A stretch of DNA of 64,000 nucleotides, taken from Silene latifolia (lineage: Eukaryota; Streptophyta; Magnoliopsida; Caryophyllales; Caryophyllaceae). The stretch covers positions 85,188,120 through 85,252,119 of the forward strand of contig NC_133535.1 in NCBI RefSeq assembly GCF_048544455.1, read 5' to 3'. The notes below the pieces were generated by a model, which ran no database searches, was not told the origin of the DNA, and worked only from the letters and a program-made list of their open reading frames with translations. The position numbers and the translations under genes are program-made. Positions 10,587-22,243 of the stretch are shown here, one piece after another (the stretch's first letter is position 1; every line of letters begins with the position of its first letter).

Positions 10587-12509
10587 TAAAGAGGTGACAA
10601 AGACTAGGACCAATACTAACCTATCCTAATAATATAGCCGATATGAGACAATTAGCGGGTCTCACTCCGCCCCTTCAACTCACAACAAGACAACCATGAG
10701 GTAGGATGCCTTCTTGCAAGGCAAGGTGGGTCTTGCCAAAATGGCGACACATCCAAACATTAAGCACACAAAATCAAGTAATGGATGCATCTACAAAAGA
10801 ATAGCCACTTTCCTCATCTAAGTGGCGGAAATTATCTACAAGGGAAGCAATTCAAGGGTACACAATCCTTCATAGATGCAATTTGTTCAAACTACTAAGC
10901 CTAGAAGGATACCAATAAATCACCTCCAAGTTGTGTCAAGCTAGGGTACCTTTGTCCTCAATCGTTAAATGCTTTTGTCAAGAGAAGACTCCCTATGGCG
11001 TTAGAAACACTGGAGGATCGCGGAATTCCCCCTCTTGCCTAGACAAGAAGAAGGGTCGTCCCCTCTCTACCATGCACAAAAATGGATACGATGGATAAAG
11101 GGATCAATAGATATTTGAGTTTCATTTTGGGAGTTTGCTTTGGTTTTTGTTTTCCCCCCAATTTCTTGTGGCATTTGACATTTGAGAACACTTTCTTGCC
11201 ATTTCTTTTTGATTTTTGGCATTTCAATACTTGACAACTTTTTTGCATTTCTTTTTGAACATTTTCAAAGTCACCCCAATTAGTAACGAGGGTGCCTTGT
11301 ATTTGAAGCTTAGGAGTTCTATTTTTGCTCCTCTTTTCATTTGATGCATTTTTGTAAACTTTCTTTCACTTTTCATTTCATTGAACTCAAATTGATTTCT
11401 TTTTGTGCCCATTCCCTTTTGATGACAAAATTGTGGTAGAACATGGATGATGGATGGATGGGTGCATGGTTTCAAGGGTCACCTTGGAATAAACGGTAGC
11501 CAAGGATTTATCACACCACAAGGTACTCTTGACTAGGCCTTAAACCATGGGTCAAAGGATACTAGCATGACACATCCTAGGGTGTTTTACAAGCATTCTA
11601 ACAAGCAAAGTCTTAAGAACAAAAAGCATCTACTAGGGCCTATATACACTTGTCAAGCTTCCCAAGTAGATGGTTTCGCAAAATTTTTCTAACATGCAAC
11701 TACATGCCATGATGCAACTAGCATATAAACATCCTAATGCAAATGATTCTACCAACTAATATGACAAACAATCTAAATGCAAGTCCTAGATTCACATTGT
11801 TATACCGCATCAATCAAAATAAAGCCACATAGTCATTAACATAAAGAGGAAAAAGGAGATTGGAAAGATCATACCATGCGGTCTTCAATATCCTCATGTC
11901 TCGGATGTGGCGTAGTCAATCAATGTGAACAAGGATAAAACAAACACAATATATACAAAACAATATATACAAAGGAAATGAACTTGTTTTTGGGTTTTTC
12001 AATTTTTCCAATTTTTATGATTTTTGAAATTTTTCAATTTTTTTTGGATTTTTGAATAAGAGTTAAATGTTAGAATTCCCATCCCCACACTAATATGGGC
12101 ATTGTCCTCAATGGCCAAAATGATGGAAATTATGCAAAGATGATTCATGATTTCTATACTAAATGCAATCTATACTAAGCTACACTACATGATGCATGGT
12201 TTTTGTTTATGACGGAGAGGATAATTTAGATTACCTCCCGTTGTGTATGCATTAATTTCCCCAAACCGAGTGAGACACTATTGCTAATGTCCAAGGATGG
12301 GTATAGTTCATGCACACACTATGCTATGCATGAAACTAATTTGTCATTTTGGATTTTACAAATGGGAACAATAAAATAAGAACACCTCAATGGTACCGAG
12401 GTGTGAGTCCTTTGATGGGGCTAGGACTACTCCAACAATGATCAAAATGAAATAAAATACAAAGAGAGAAATAGACAAACCATGAGAGAGTAGGAGTCTC
12501 CAAGGCTTG
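10587..12509 (-). other. A: 3' non-coding region
   Basis: About 1.9 kb between ORF1 and the terminal polypurine tract with no credible ORF. It holds a second hairpin at 12100-12113 (CATTG-AGGA-CAATG on the minus strand) followed by a GTGTGGGGATGGG purine run, 1.55 kb before the LTR. Confidence 0.65.
12100..12113 (-). promoter_or_regulatory. Upstream CATTGAGGACAATG hairpin of A
   Basis: 5-bp stem with AGGA loop, followed on the minus strand by a G-rich purine run. C and D have the same core sequence at the same place, just after the last coding region. Confidence 0.55.
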
Positions 12510-14105
12510 CTAGTCTTCCATCATGCTATCATCATCATCACTTCCCTCATGAGAAGTGGTCACATTGCCGCTTTCCTTGTCATTTGCTTCTTCACTTTCT
12601 TCCTCATCTTCATCTTCACCATCTTCTTCATCCTTTTCTCCTTCACTTGCTTCTTCCTCAATATTATCATCAACTTCTTCATCATTTCCAACAACCTCAT
12701 TGTCACCCAAACCGGCCCTAGATGCACCCGGAAATAAGACCTCTCTATCCGCCCAACTAGGCAAAGGACAAGATGGATCAAGTAGTCCTTGCCTAGCTAA
12801 ATGTAGGAGGGGTGGATATTGAGCCAAGTAGGCATTTTTCCGATCTTCATAGGCTTGCTTGTGCATTGCTTGCATGAGAAGAGTCACATAGTCTTTCCCA
12901 ACTTCAACTCCTTCCGGTTTGAACTCTTCATACTCAAAGGGGTAAGGTGGTATGACAATGGAAGAGGAGGGAGCTTCAAGATCACCCTTTTGTTGTTGAA
13001 TGATATACTCGGCTTCTTTGGAAAGGGGAAGTAGATAATTGGTCCGGTGGACGCTTAGACGACAAATCTTCGAGGGCAAGGTGAACGATCTAGCTTCACT
13101 AGTTAGCCATCCATACTTAGTGTCAAGGGGGTTTTGGGCAACCCACTTGAACTTGTGAATCATAGTATGCATATCAACAAGATGGCCACCCTCCTTTGCT
13201 TTGTACTTGTTATCCTTATTGAAGTTAGGATCAAAGTGCTTAGCTAGGACCGTGACTAGGCCGCCATTGACAATAACGGTCGTGCCCTTCTTCCCACTAT
13301 CGATGTTGAGCCATCTATCTACCAAGAGCCTTAAAGAATTGTAAGGCTTGGTATGAATTCTTCCGATATTCAAAGCCGATTCAAGGAGAATAAAATCAAG
13401 TCTTGTGAAATGATTGGTGTCTTTCCTAGCAATTATGGTATTTCCCACAACCTTGTGCCATACTCTTATGCCCGGATGGTGGACCAAAAGAGCACGACTC
13501 GCATGAAAATCCTCAAATTTCTTCCCGGAGATTGCCTCCCAAAGAGGTTCGGGGTCATACTTTCCATAATGCTTAAGATAACGCGATTCATCACTAAGAC
13601 CCAAAATTTCACCCAATTCCTTAAAGGTAATGCGTCTACTAACATTAGCTAGACGAAACTCGAGATTTTCTCTATTCTCAACTTTGGTGACTTTCAAAGA
13701 ACTTAAAAATTCCAAGGTAAGGGAGGGGTATGTCAATTCCCTTGTTTCAAACAATTTCTTTAACCCCATGGCATTGAAAAAGGCTTTTGTTTGTTCAAGA
13801 ACACCCAATTTTTGTAAGGTATCTTCACATATGAATTTGGTGGATTGTAATGACTTCATAGCAAACTTGACAAAGGTATTTCTATGGGTATCGGAAATAA
13901 AAGTTACCTCCGGATAATGCAAAAGTTGATCAATTACCGGAGTAGAAGGTGTTGTTGCTCCCATAGAAGGTTGTTGTTGTTGTTGCACTTCCAAGTTTGG
14001 TGTTGCTACCACCATAGCCAATGCTTTCTTTGTTTGAAGAGCCTTTTGCCTTTGTGAGAGTGCTTTAGCCTTTGGTGCCTTTGTTGCTCCCTTAGTCCTT
14101 GCCAT
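12510..14105 (-). CDS. Athila-type ORF1 protein of A (intact)
   Basis: 531 codons from the Met of MARTKG at 14105; the frame is open 18 codons further up (14159), but the downstream Met starts a basic N-terminus like that of P ORF1 and follows a long AT-rich leader. Residues near 120-165 carry YPSLTLEFLSSL and FRLANVSRRITF...LGL, the blocks shared with P and B. The C-terminus is a long Asp/Glu-rich tail. No signal peptide or membrane segment is visible, so I do not call it an envelope protein. Function unknown; in Athila elements this gene lies downstream of pol, but here pol is absent. It follows a palindrome cluster and a TATA-like TTTAAA (14403-14409), suggesting its own promoter. No obvious 3' splice site precedes this start. 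Confidence 0.85.
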   Translation of the reverse strand: MARTKGATKAPKAKALSQRQKALQTKKALAMVVATPNLEVQQQQQPSMGATTPSTPVIDQLLHYPEVTFISDTHRNTFVKFAMKSLQSTKFICEDTLQKLGVLEQTKAFFNAMGLKKLFETRELTYPSLTLEFLSSLKVTKVENRENLEFRLANVSRRITFKELGEILGLSDESRYLKHYGKYDPEPLWEAISGKKFEDFHASRALLVHHPGIRVWHKVVGNTIIARKDTNHFTRLDFILLESALNIGRIHTKPYNSLRLLVDRWLNIDSGKKGTTVIVNGGLVTVLAKHFDPNFNKDNKYKAKEGGHLVDMHTMIHKFKWVAQNPLDTKYGWLTSEARSFTLPSKICRLSVHRTNYLLPLSKEAEYIIQQQKGDLEAPSSSIVIPPYPFEYEEFKPEGVEVGKDYVTLLMQAMHKQAYEDRKNAYLAQYPPLLHLARQGLLDPSCPLPSWADREVLFPGASRAGLGDNEVVGNDEEVDDNIEEEASEGEKDEEDGEDEDEEESEEANDKESGNVTTSHEGSDDDDSMMED

Positions 14106-14402
14106 TGATGAACTTAACCAAGAAAAGAATGAAAAATCTTCAATTTGTAGTATGCCCAAATCGATTTGAAGGTGAAAGGCTTTGCCTTTATGAAAACAAA
14201 AATCGACTCAAAGGTTGAAGATTTTGTGCTTGGTTTTAATTTTTGTTGAAGAAGGAGTGATTAATTTGTTGTTGGAAGGATGGTTTGATTTGATTTTGGT
14301 GAATGTTGTTTTTTGTTTTTGTGATGGAGAGGATGAGGGTTTTGATGTTGTGGGTAGTGTTTATGAATGAATGAATGAATGAATGAATGAAGGTGGGAGG
14401 GG

Positions 14403-14803
14403 TTTTAAAGAGGCCGAAAATTTTGAATCTGCAGGGGCAATCCGTGCGGATTCTGCCCAATCCGTGCGGATTCTGGTCTTTCTGGGCTTTGCAAAGCTCG
14501 CCTAAAGACGGGCGGATTTGTAACAATCCGCTCGGATTTGCTGAACACGGGACGGGCGGATTTTCTCTAAGACGGACGGATTTCTGTCCAGAGAATTTTG
14601 CTTGTTTTCCTCAGCTGCAAAGACGGACGTTTTTCTCACAAGACGGACGGATTCTCCAAGACGGGCGGATTTTCAGAAATCCGCTCGGATTTTTTAACAG
14701 TCAAGAAAATTTCAAAATTCAGCTCAGTTCAGGACGGGCGTCTTCTCTGCAGGACGCTCGGATTACATAAGACGGGCGGATTCTTGGGAATCCGCTCGGA
14801 TTC
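14403..14803 (-). promoter_or_regulatory. Putative internal promoter of A ORF1
   Basis: About a dozen AATCCGCTCGGATT-type palindromes and GACGGGCGGATT half-forms lie at 14438-14803, the motif of the A LTR promoter. On the minus strand a TTTAAA box follows at 14403-14409, then a CT/CA-rich leader of about 300 nt to the ORF1 ATG. Promoter activity is inferred. Confidence 0.5.
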
Positions 14804-15385
14804 TTCCTCTGTGTACACGGATTCAGTTCCACCCGTGCACAGCGCATTTCCCTTATCATTCTTTCATTCTTTCTTCAAGTCTTGTGTTCTTTATTGTGGG
14901 GGCACTACTAAGGCATGGATAGCCTAGGCAATTGTCATCCCCACACTAAGGTAAAGCACTACACATCAATTGAAATTGTTAGTCCCTCCCTCACATCTCT
15001 CTTACATGACAATTATTTTGATCAAAGTAAATAAAAAATCCAAAGATGACAAAAATGCAATACAAGAATTGAAAAGTAGGTTAGGGAGTTAGAAATATTT
15101 ACAAGTGGTGGTTTAGGGAGGACTCTACCAAACTCTCATTCTTGATGAGATGTCAAGGGGGCATGTCCAAGGTGTTGTTGATGTTGCTCAACACCTTGAA
15201 GAAGTAATCAAAAGCTTGTTCATTATCATGGTAGAGGTTCTCAATAGACCTTGGCCCTTGTTTTTGGTCTTGATCGATAGCATTACCAATGTAGGGATTA
15301 AAATCCCTTCAAATTCGTCGTCCCAAAGACCACAAACTTCATTGACTTGATCATTGAAAATCTCTTGCTTAGATGGAGACAACTC

Positions 15386-17947
15386 TCAAAATTTCTTCTC
15401 TTGGCCAATGAGGCCATCCTCTTCTTCCTTGGTTGATTTTGATGAGCTTTGCAAGCTCTCCTTGTCACAATTCACTTGCTCTTTGAATGGAGCATCTTCA
15501 ATTTTCTTCTTCCATTGGAGTTCCGATTTCTTCCTTTCATCCTTTCGGCTATAATGATCAATCATGAAACATGGTTCATGCAAACGAGGAGCTCTCATAG
15601 TCTTGTCAAGATTAAAAGTTATGCTTTCATCTCCCACTTCTAGAGTGAGCTCACCATGTTTCACATCAATCACCGCACCGGCGGTGTGTAGAAAAGGTCT
15701 TCCTAGGATGATTGGAATGTTGGAATCTTCCTCCATATCAACAATGACAAAGTCCACCGGGATGAAAAACTTCCCAATTCGCACGGGGACATCTTCCCAT
15801 ATCCCTAACGGTGTCTTCGTCGATCTATCGGCCATTTGGAGTGTGATGTTGGTGCATTTAAGCTCTCCCATCCCCAACCTTTTACTCACCGAGTAAGGCA
15901 TGACACTCACACTAGCCCCTAGATCACATAAGGCTTTGTTGATCGTCGTGTCGCCAATGGTACACGGTATTGAGAAGCTTCCCGGATCCTTTAACTTTGG
16001 AGGTGAACTCCCTTGAAGTATTGCACTACTCACCTTAGTGAAGGCGATAGTCTCAAGCTTCCGGATCGACTTCTTCTTTGTGAGGATATCTTTCATGTAC
16101 TTCGCATAGGCCGGAACGTGATTGATTAATTCCGTGAAAGGAATTGAGACTTCCAAATTCTTCACAATTTCCATGAATTTTCCAAGTTGATCATCAAATT
16201 TGGGCTTGGCTTGACGACTTGGAAAAGGAAGTCTAATCACAATGGGCTCCTTCTCCTTGGCCTTGTCTTCATTTTTCTTTGAACTTTCTTCTTTTGATGA
16301 TTCTCCACCTTTGGAGTTTTGCACAATTTCTTCCTTTTCACTAGCTTCCACAACTTCATCCTCAACTTGCTTCTTCGGTGCTTCATACCTTGTACCACTT
16401 CTCAAGTGAATGGCACTAACCGTTTCATGTCTAGGGGGATTACTTTGAGGTGGTAATTGCCCCTTTTGTCTTTGTGAGCTCGAATATGCTAGTTGAGTCA
16501 ATTGTGTTTCCAACATCTTGGTGTGAGCTAGAATGTTGTTGATGGTGGTTTCTTTTGCTTGGCTATCTTTTTGCATTTGAGTGAAAAATTCTTGTTGATT
16601 CTTTTGCATTTGGAGGACCGCTTTTTGGACATCAAAACCTTGGTCATTTTGGTGATTGTATGGATTTTGATTTTGGTAACCTTGGTTTTGATTGTAAAAG
16701 GGTCTTTGATTTTGGTTTCTCATGGGTGGTGGAGTGTATGTTGTTTGAGGGTTTTGAACATTTTGGCTTTTGTATGAGAGATTTGGATGGAATTTGGTGT
16801 TTTCATTGTAAAAGTTGGAATAAGGGGTACCACTTTTGTATGCTTGGAAAGCATTCACTTGTTCATTTGTTCCCCTACATTCACCTTGGTCATGTCCCAA
16901 AGTTCCACAATTCTCACATATCCCACTTGGGATTGATGAGGATGCCGTCATGGCATTAACATGATGCTTCGATGATTTTGAGTTTTCCTCAAGTCTAGCC
17001 ATAGCTTGTTCAAACTTCAAGTTGATTGTGTCAATGTGAGCACTAAGTTGAGCACCCAATTGAGTAACGGAGTCCACTTCATGCTTTCCTCCTCTAGTAG
17101 CCTTGCGAGGTCTACTATATTGTGAGTTATGGACCGCCATTTCCTCAATCTTGTTCCATGTTTGATTGTCATCAACTTCGGTGAACATTCCATTTGATCC
17201 CATATTGAGAATGTTCCTAGAATCTTCATATAAACCATTCCAAAATTGTTGCACCAAAAACCATTCGCTAAGTCCATGGTGAGGACATGAGCGACAAATA
17301 CCTTTAAACCGCTCCCAAGCTTCATACAAAGACTCTTCATCCCTTTGCTTAAAACCCGTAATTTGAGCTCTTAGCATGTTAGTCTTTTCCGGTGGGTAGA
17401 ATTTTTTGTAGAAAGCTAGAGCCAACTTCTTCCAAGAATCTATTCCAAGGGTGGCCTTATCAAGGCCCTTCAACCATTGCTTTGCGGTGCCGATTAAGGA
17501 AAAAGGAAATAAGACCCATCTAATTTGGTCTTGAGTCACGCCCGTTTGAGAGATAGCATCACAATAGTCGCAAAAGGTTTCCATATGGGAATGAGGGTCC
17601 TCACTAGGCATCCCCCCGAATTGGCTCCTCTCAACTAATTGGATGAAGGCGGACTTGGCAATAAAATTTCCGGTGAGATGTTGCGGTGTAGGAGTACCAT
17701 TTGGTAGATTCTCCTCGGTGGGTACGGAGTGTGACGAGAATTTTGGCATTGTAGGTGGATTTTGTGGGGTATTGTGTAATGGGTTTTCTTCTCCTTCTAT
17801 TGCGAAAGGATTGACAAACTCACTAGTGGGTTGAACAACTTCACCAACACCTCTCAAATTCCTCCTAACAAGTCTCCTATTGTTCGTCAAGGTTCTTTCG
17901 ATTTCACGGTCAAAAGATAACAAATTACCTTGTAACCTTCTAGACAT
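15386..17947 (-). CDS. Gag-protease polyprotein of A (intact)
   Basis: 853 codons. The start at 17947 (MSRRLQGNLLSFDREIERTL) aligns with the starts of B (43379) and C (29413); nine further codons upstream are open. Residues about 90-230 form a retrotransposon Gag domain (CDYCDAISQTGVTQDQIRW, LALAFYKKFYPPEKT, YEAWERFKGICRSCPHHG). Residues 344-357 are a zinc knuckle, CX2CX4HX4C. A Gln/Asn-rich then Lys/Glu-rich linker leads to a retropepsin-like aspartic protease with catalytic CDLGASVSVMPYS (Asp at 675) and [12 protein letters not shown]. The frame stops about 150 codons after the active site, with no reverse transcriptase behind it. Expected products are a capsid/nucleocapsid and a processing protease. 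The DLGAS form with Leu in place of Thr is common in Athila-group proteases. Confidence 0.93.
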   Translation of the reverse strand: MSRRLQGNLLSFDREIERTLTNNRRLVRRNLRGVGEVVQPTSEFVNPFAIEGEENPLHNTPQNPPTMPKFSSHSVPTEENLPNGTPTPQHLTGNFIAKSAFIQLVERSQFGGMPSEDPHSHMETFCDYCDAISQTGVTQDQIRWVLFPFSLIGTAKQWLKGLDKATLGIDSWKKLALAFYKKFYPPEKTNMLRAQITGFKQRDEESLYEAWERFKGICRSCPHHGLSEWFLVQQFWNGLYEDSRNILNMGSNGMFTEVDDNQTWNKIEEMAVHNSQYSRPRKATRGGKHEVDSVTQLGAQLSAHIDTINLKFEQAMARLEENSKSSKHHVNAMTASSSIPSGICENCGTLGHDQGECRGTNEQVNAFQAYKSGTPYSNFYNENTKFHPNLSYKSQNVQNPQTTYTPPPMRNQNQRPFYNQNQGYQNQNPYNHQNDQGFDVQKAVLQMQKNQQEFFTQMQKDSQAKETTINNILAHTKMLETQLTQLAYSSSQRQKGQLPPQSNPPRHETVSAIHLRSGTRYEAPKKQVEDEVVEASEKEEIVQNSKGGESSKEESSKKNEDKAKEKEPIVIRLPFPSRQAKPKFDDQLGKFMEIVKNLEVSIPFTELINHVPAYAKYMKDILTKKKSIRKLETIAFTKVSSAILQGSSPPKLKDPGSFSIPCTIGDTTINKALCDLGASVSVMPYSVSKRLGMGELKCTNITLQMADRSTKTPLGIWEDVPVRIGKFFIPVDFVIVDMEEDSNIPIILGRPFLHTAGAVIDVKHGELTLEVGDESITFNLDKTMRAPRLHEPCFMIDHYSRKDERKKSELQWKKKIEDAPFKEQVNCDKESLQSSSKSTKEEEDGLIGQEKKF

Positions 17948-18066
17948 GCAAAATATCAAACAACTCGAAAACAATTAGAACAAACCTTGAGGGGTTTTAC
18001 TTCCTCAAGGCGAAGAAAGACACAACTAATGACAATAAAAAGAAATCTAAATCAAACAAACACCGT

Positions 18067-18083
18067 CCCCGGCAACGGCGCCA
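18067..18083 (-). other. Primer binding site of A (tRNA-Asp)
   Basis: On the minus strand TGGCGCCGTTGCCGGGG, 17 nt complementary to the 3' end of plant tRNA-Asp including CCA, four bases after the 5' LTR. Confidence 0.9.
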
Positions 18084-18087
18084 TTTT

Positions 18088-19839
18088 TGATGCAATCCCG
18101 CTAAGTGTTCACAAATTAAGATGTGGTCGTTGGTCACGGTCGAATCAAAACACAATTTATAGCTCCACAAACAACTCTACAATTAGTAAAGAGGCAAGTA
18201 AAGGTCGGATCCCAAGGGACGGGAGTTGAAATGAGATTTCTATTGTAACTAGTGGTGTCTAAGGGGTGTCACAAATTAGGTTGATGTAGAAGGTTACTAA
18301 ACTAGAATAACAATGAAAATAAACAAGCAAGATGAATTAAAGGGGTGTAAACAATCGATTAAAGGCACTAGGGTGTCATGGGATCATAGGGGAATCATGG
18401 GATATGATCATACAAACATGTTCTCAAATTATAAGCAAGCAATTATTGTTGTGATGGATTGAGTTGGGTTATATCTTACAATCCTAGGAAAGTTTGGGTC
18501 TCGGAGCCGAATCGATTAGATTGTACAACACCTACAAGTCGACTTAATCTTCCCTACTCAACAACATGCATGGTCTAATGAGACTCGAGTTGGGTTATGT
18601 CTTACAAGTCTCATTGAAAAGATAGGAGATGATAGTAAATGCAAGGATTCATAGGCTTATCATTTCATCAAATATAACATGTGCATGAGTTGAGATCAAA
18701 ACAAGCAAGCAAATAAAACATGAAAGCATATTAATTTAAGCATGAATCATTCCCCATGTTGGTTTCCCCTAATCACCCATTAACCCTAGCTAAGAGACTA
18801 CTCACTCATTATCATGTTGATCATGCTAGCAAGGTTGTCAATCATACCAACAATATGAAACATGATGAATAAATGAAAGTAATTAACAATAATTAAAAAG
18901 GGATTAAGAGATTATACCTACTAATGATTCCAATAATAAAGCAAGAATAAAAGAAGTACTTGATGTTTGATTAAGAGGTTGTCAATCTCCCAACAATAAC
19001 CCAAATAATCTTCAATTACCCAAAATAAAGGATGAACAAGAGAGAGATTAAAGAACTAGAACTTGGATTAAAACTTGATTAATACTTGATTACAATATTA
19101 AAGAGAGATTTGATTGATATTAACTATACTAATTATTGATAAGAAGAACATGCTCCTCTAATTAGACTAATGGGGTATTTATAGTGAAAATTAGGGAGGA
19201 TGCATTAGGGTTAACTAAGGGCTAAACTAGTAATTACACTTTTTAAGTTGAGCAAGGAGGACCCGGTATTTTTCGAGAGAAGGGCTTCTCTTTTCGTAGC
19301 TTGAAGAAGACAATCCGTGCTGTGAAGAAATCCGGGCGGAATAGGGTCGGGACGGGCGGATTGCACCGTTGGAATCCGAGCGGATTCTGGGGAATCCGGG
19401 CGGATTGTGGAGGGGAATCCGAGCGGATTCAGCAAGGACGCTCGGATTGTCTTTGGGGCGGACGGACGGATTGTTGACAATCCGCTCGGATTGTCAGTCA
19501 GCATAGTAACTTCTTCTTTTCTTCCCTTTTCTTTATAAATTCCTTGGGGATTTCCATGGGGACTCAAGGATCCTTTCTCAACGTTGCTCTTCTACTATGA
19601 TATGTACAAAGGCCTTTTAATCTTGTCTCTCCTTGATGCTTGGTCATTGAATTCGATCAATTTAGTCTCGTTTTGCCATGAAAATGCAAGATTCTTACTC
19701 CTTTTCTACCAAGGGATCAAAATCTCAAAGAAAATGCAAAACAAAGAACTAAAGATAAGAAATGACCCAAATAAGCACTAAAAAGCATGGAAACAAGGCT
19801 AATTCGGGGGCTAAATATGCGCCAATTATGGTCACATCA
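18088..19839 (-). repeat. 5' LTR of A
   Basis: 1752 bp, TG...CA ends, mate of 8806-10552. Palindrome cluster at 19330-19495 and TATA box at 19176-19184 (minus strand). Confidence 0.92.
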
Positions 19840-22050
19840 GTTACGCTATATACACCAATGATTAAGTACCTCAACAATATGTTTGAATCCTCAAACATTA
19901 TATGCCACACTCTTACTCTCATGACCGCGAAAACCAAGTTTGGTAATACTAAATCCACAACTTTATATCACAATTAACATTCCCGAAAGCCGACTTGCAA
20001 AGGGCAACCTCGTCTCTTTGTCTTACAAAATAATATCCCCCGAAAAAGGCCGACGTCGGCATAATAATATGATCATCACTTACCATATCACACATCTACA
20101 CTGACTTTCAAATAGTTTCGCCATACATTTCTCACTACGACCTTTACTAGACATATTGCACCCTCAATTCTCCTTGGTCACCTCAAATTCAACCTAATAT
20201 CTTCTTATATTTCTATTTCATAAATCTTTGCTATCATCTATCAATTCTCGTCAATCCTTGAATTCAATTTACATATTCTCGCAATTATGAACAACCCAAA
20301 TTATCACTTTATTTTAACCTTAGATACCTTAATTGCAATCTCACCATTCCACCATTCAATCTCATTTATTTATCAACTCAAGATTTCCAAGTCATGTTCA
20401 ACCACAATATCCTTCAACATACAACCCAACCTCACTCACTATGCATAAGTTCAATCAATCAACAAAGGTTCGACCTAGATTACACATCACTCATTGTCCT
20501 ATTGTCCACAAGGCCATCTCATGTAATCAACTCACCCACTCATAACTTTGTATGGGCTAACTCATCTTCCTACTGTTTCCAAATTCCTAACTTGATGTTT
20601 ATACATAATTCCACACTTCAACCCTTCACTTGAATCCCCTAAATGCATCAATACTGCTAGGCAATGAGACACACACTATATACAACTAGTTTCCGTTCCA
20701 TGTTCTCTTTCCCGCAATAGTTACACCACCATATAACCGAACCCAAATTATTTATAACACATTATTCAAGGTTTCAACCAATAATATTCTCATTCATCAC
20801 ATGACCTACCATTCACGATGCTTTACATGAGCCTCTTTTCCTCAAGTCAATAACCACGTCAATTATCAAATTTACCTAAATTCCAATAAAACACGTGTTT
20901 CTCATTTAAAATCCTCAAGATGCGACACTCACTCATCCTACATTATTAGCACTCTTTATCCTCATGGCTCATCGATTCACGCCCATTTCACATCCTCCCC
21001 CAGGGCAGACTAGGCATTGACTCACATATAAGCAAAACATCACATTATTAGTAAAATGGTAACATTATGAGACAAGGAAACCATGTTTTAAATACGAACA
21101 TGTAAAATTTAATCGTATACCCTATGGTATATAAAAAAAAAAATTGGCAAAATTTTGAAATAGGATTCTCAAACTAAATCAATGTATAGCGCTATTAACA
21201 AAATTGAAGTCATATCACTCAATTAAATCAAGAAAACTTTAGAGCAAAATTTTCAAATTCTAAGAATTTACCCAACATTGTTAAACAACATTTGGATCAA
21301 AACATTACTACATCAACAATGACTAAGTACCAACAAACAATTAAGTCACATTCGAGAGCAAAATCAAAATTATTCACTTTTCGATGAAATTTCAAAGGAT
21401 TTTGGATAACACCTTAAAAATGAAATTTCGATTCAAAATGATACATGCCATCACAAACCAAGATGGTGCCTCACTAGTTAATTAAACTAAGCTTCAAACA
21501 CTAAAAATCGAAATTTTGGAACGAACATTGAGGTTTCAGGAAATTTTGGAACGAAAATTTCAAGGTAATTTTCAAACATACGATAAAGGTTAGTAATAAC
21601 AACCAAATTTTGATCCTTGTTAAACCATCAACCAAGCAACAAATATAAAATCGGATTATTGACTCAATAACATATATTTTCGAGTTCATAAGAAAATTTT
21701 AGGTAAAACTCAACATGAAATTTTTTTATACTTGACATCACGAATGGTGGAAAAGAGGTGATTAACATCATGAATCTAACCAAAACATGTAATGAATTGA
21801 CAAAAATGTGAAGGAGTTAACGTAAATTTACACAAAACCAAATTGGAAGAATTAAGAGAAAAGAAAGCGTCACTTGTAAGATGAAATTAGCCAATTTAAG
21901 GGGCTAAAAAAAATTAACGTAAGAATTTGAATTCGAGCAACAAATAACCAACAATAACGTCTTTCAAAGAAATGACTTTAAATGTACGAATAAAAGAGAT
22001 AAAATAAGGCAATAACACAATTTTAGCGAAACGCACAACCCAAAAGCTGG

Positions 22051-22243
22051 CACTCGGTCGAGTGCTGAGTCCACTTGGTCGAGTGACAGTCCACTCAGTC
22101 GGGTGCCTCCTTCACTCGGTCGAGTGACTCACTTCCAGAAATTTTCAAGTTTCTGGAAATTGGTCCACTCGGTCGAGTGGTAGGGTTCATTCGGTCGAGT
22201 GACTGGTACTCGGTCGAGTACTAGCTCGCACTCGGCTGGGTGT
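22051..22243. repeat. CTCGGTCGAG palindrome cluster, second in L
   Basis: About eight copies of CACTCGGTCGAGTG-like palindromes in 190 bp, several slightly degenerate. Confidence 0.8.

Larger units (their letters stand above)
8806..19839 (-). mobile_element. A: complete non-autonomous Athila-like LTR retrotransposon
   Basis: 11,034 bp flanked by perfect 5-bp duplications GTTAC (8801-8805 and 19840-19844). In transcription order on the minus strand: 5' LTR 18088-19839, tRNA-Asp binding site 18067-18083, gag-protease 17947-15386, intergenic tract with a palindrome cluster, ORF1 14105-12510, long 3' non-coding region, polypurine tract, 3' LTR 8806-10552. Both ORFs are open. No reverse transcriptase, RNase H or integrase sequence is present, and the 1.28 kb between the genes is too short to hold them. 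LTRs differ at about 25-30 places in 1.75 kb by my reading, so the insertion is fairly recent. Confidence 0.92.

Noticed and set aside
12507..12822. Ser-rich and hydrophobic plus-strand ORFs opposite the ORF1 tail
   Set aside because: Antisense shadows of the Asp/Glu-rich C-terminus of A ORF1.
12510..14105. Envelope-like assignment for ORF1 proteins
   Set aside because: No signal peptide, transmembrane segment or furin-like site seen in the intact A copy; the ORF1 domain name is safer.
18067..18083. Possible tRNA-Asp gene
   Set aside because: Only the 3'-terminal 17 nt are represented, at the primer-site position after an LTR; no cloverleaf.
22051..22243. Regularly spaced palindromic repeats resembling a CRISPR array (also 42032-42216)
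   Set aside because: Plant retroelement context, repeats of only about 10 bp, spacers of uneven length, no cas genes.
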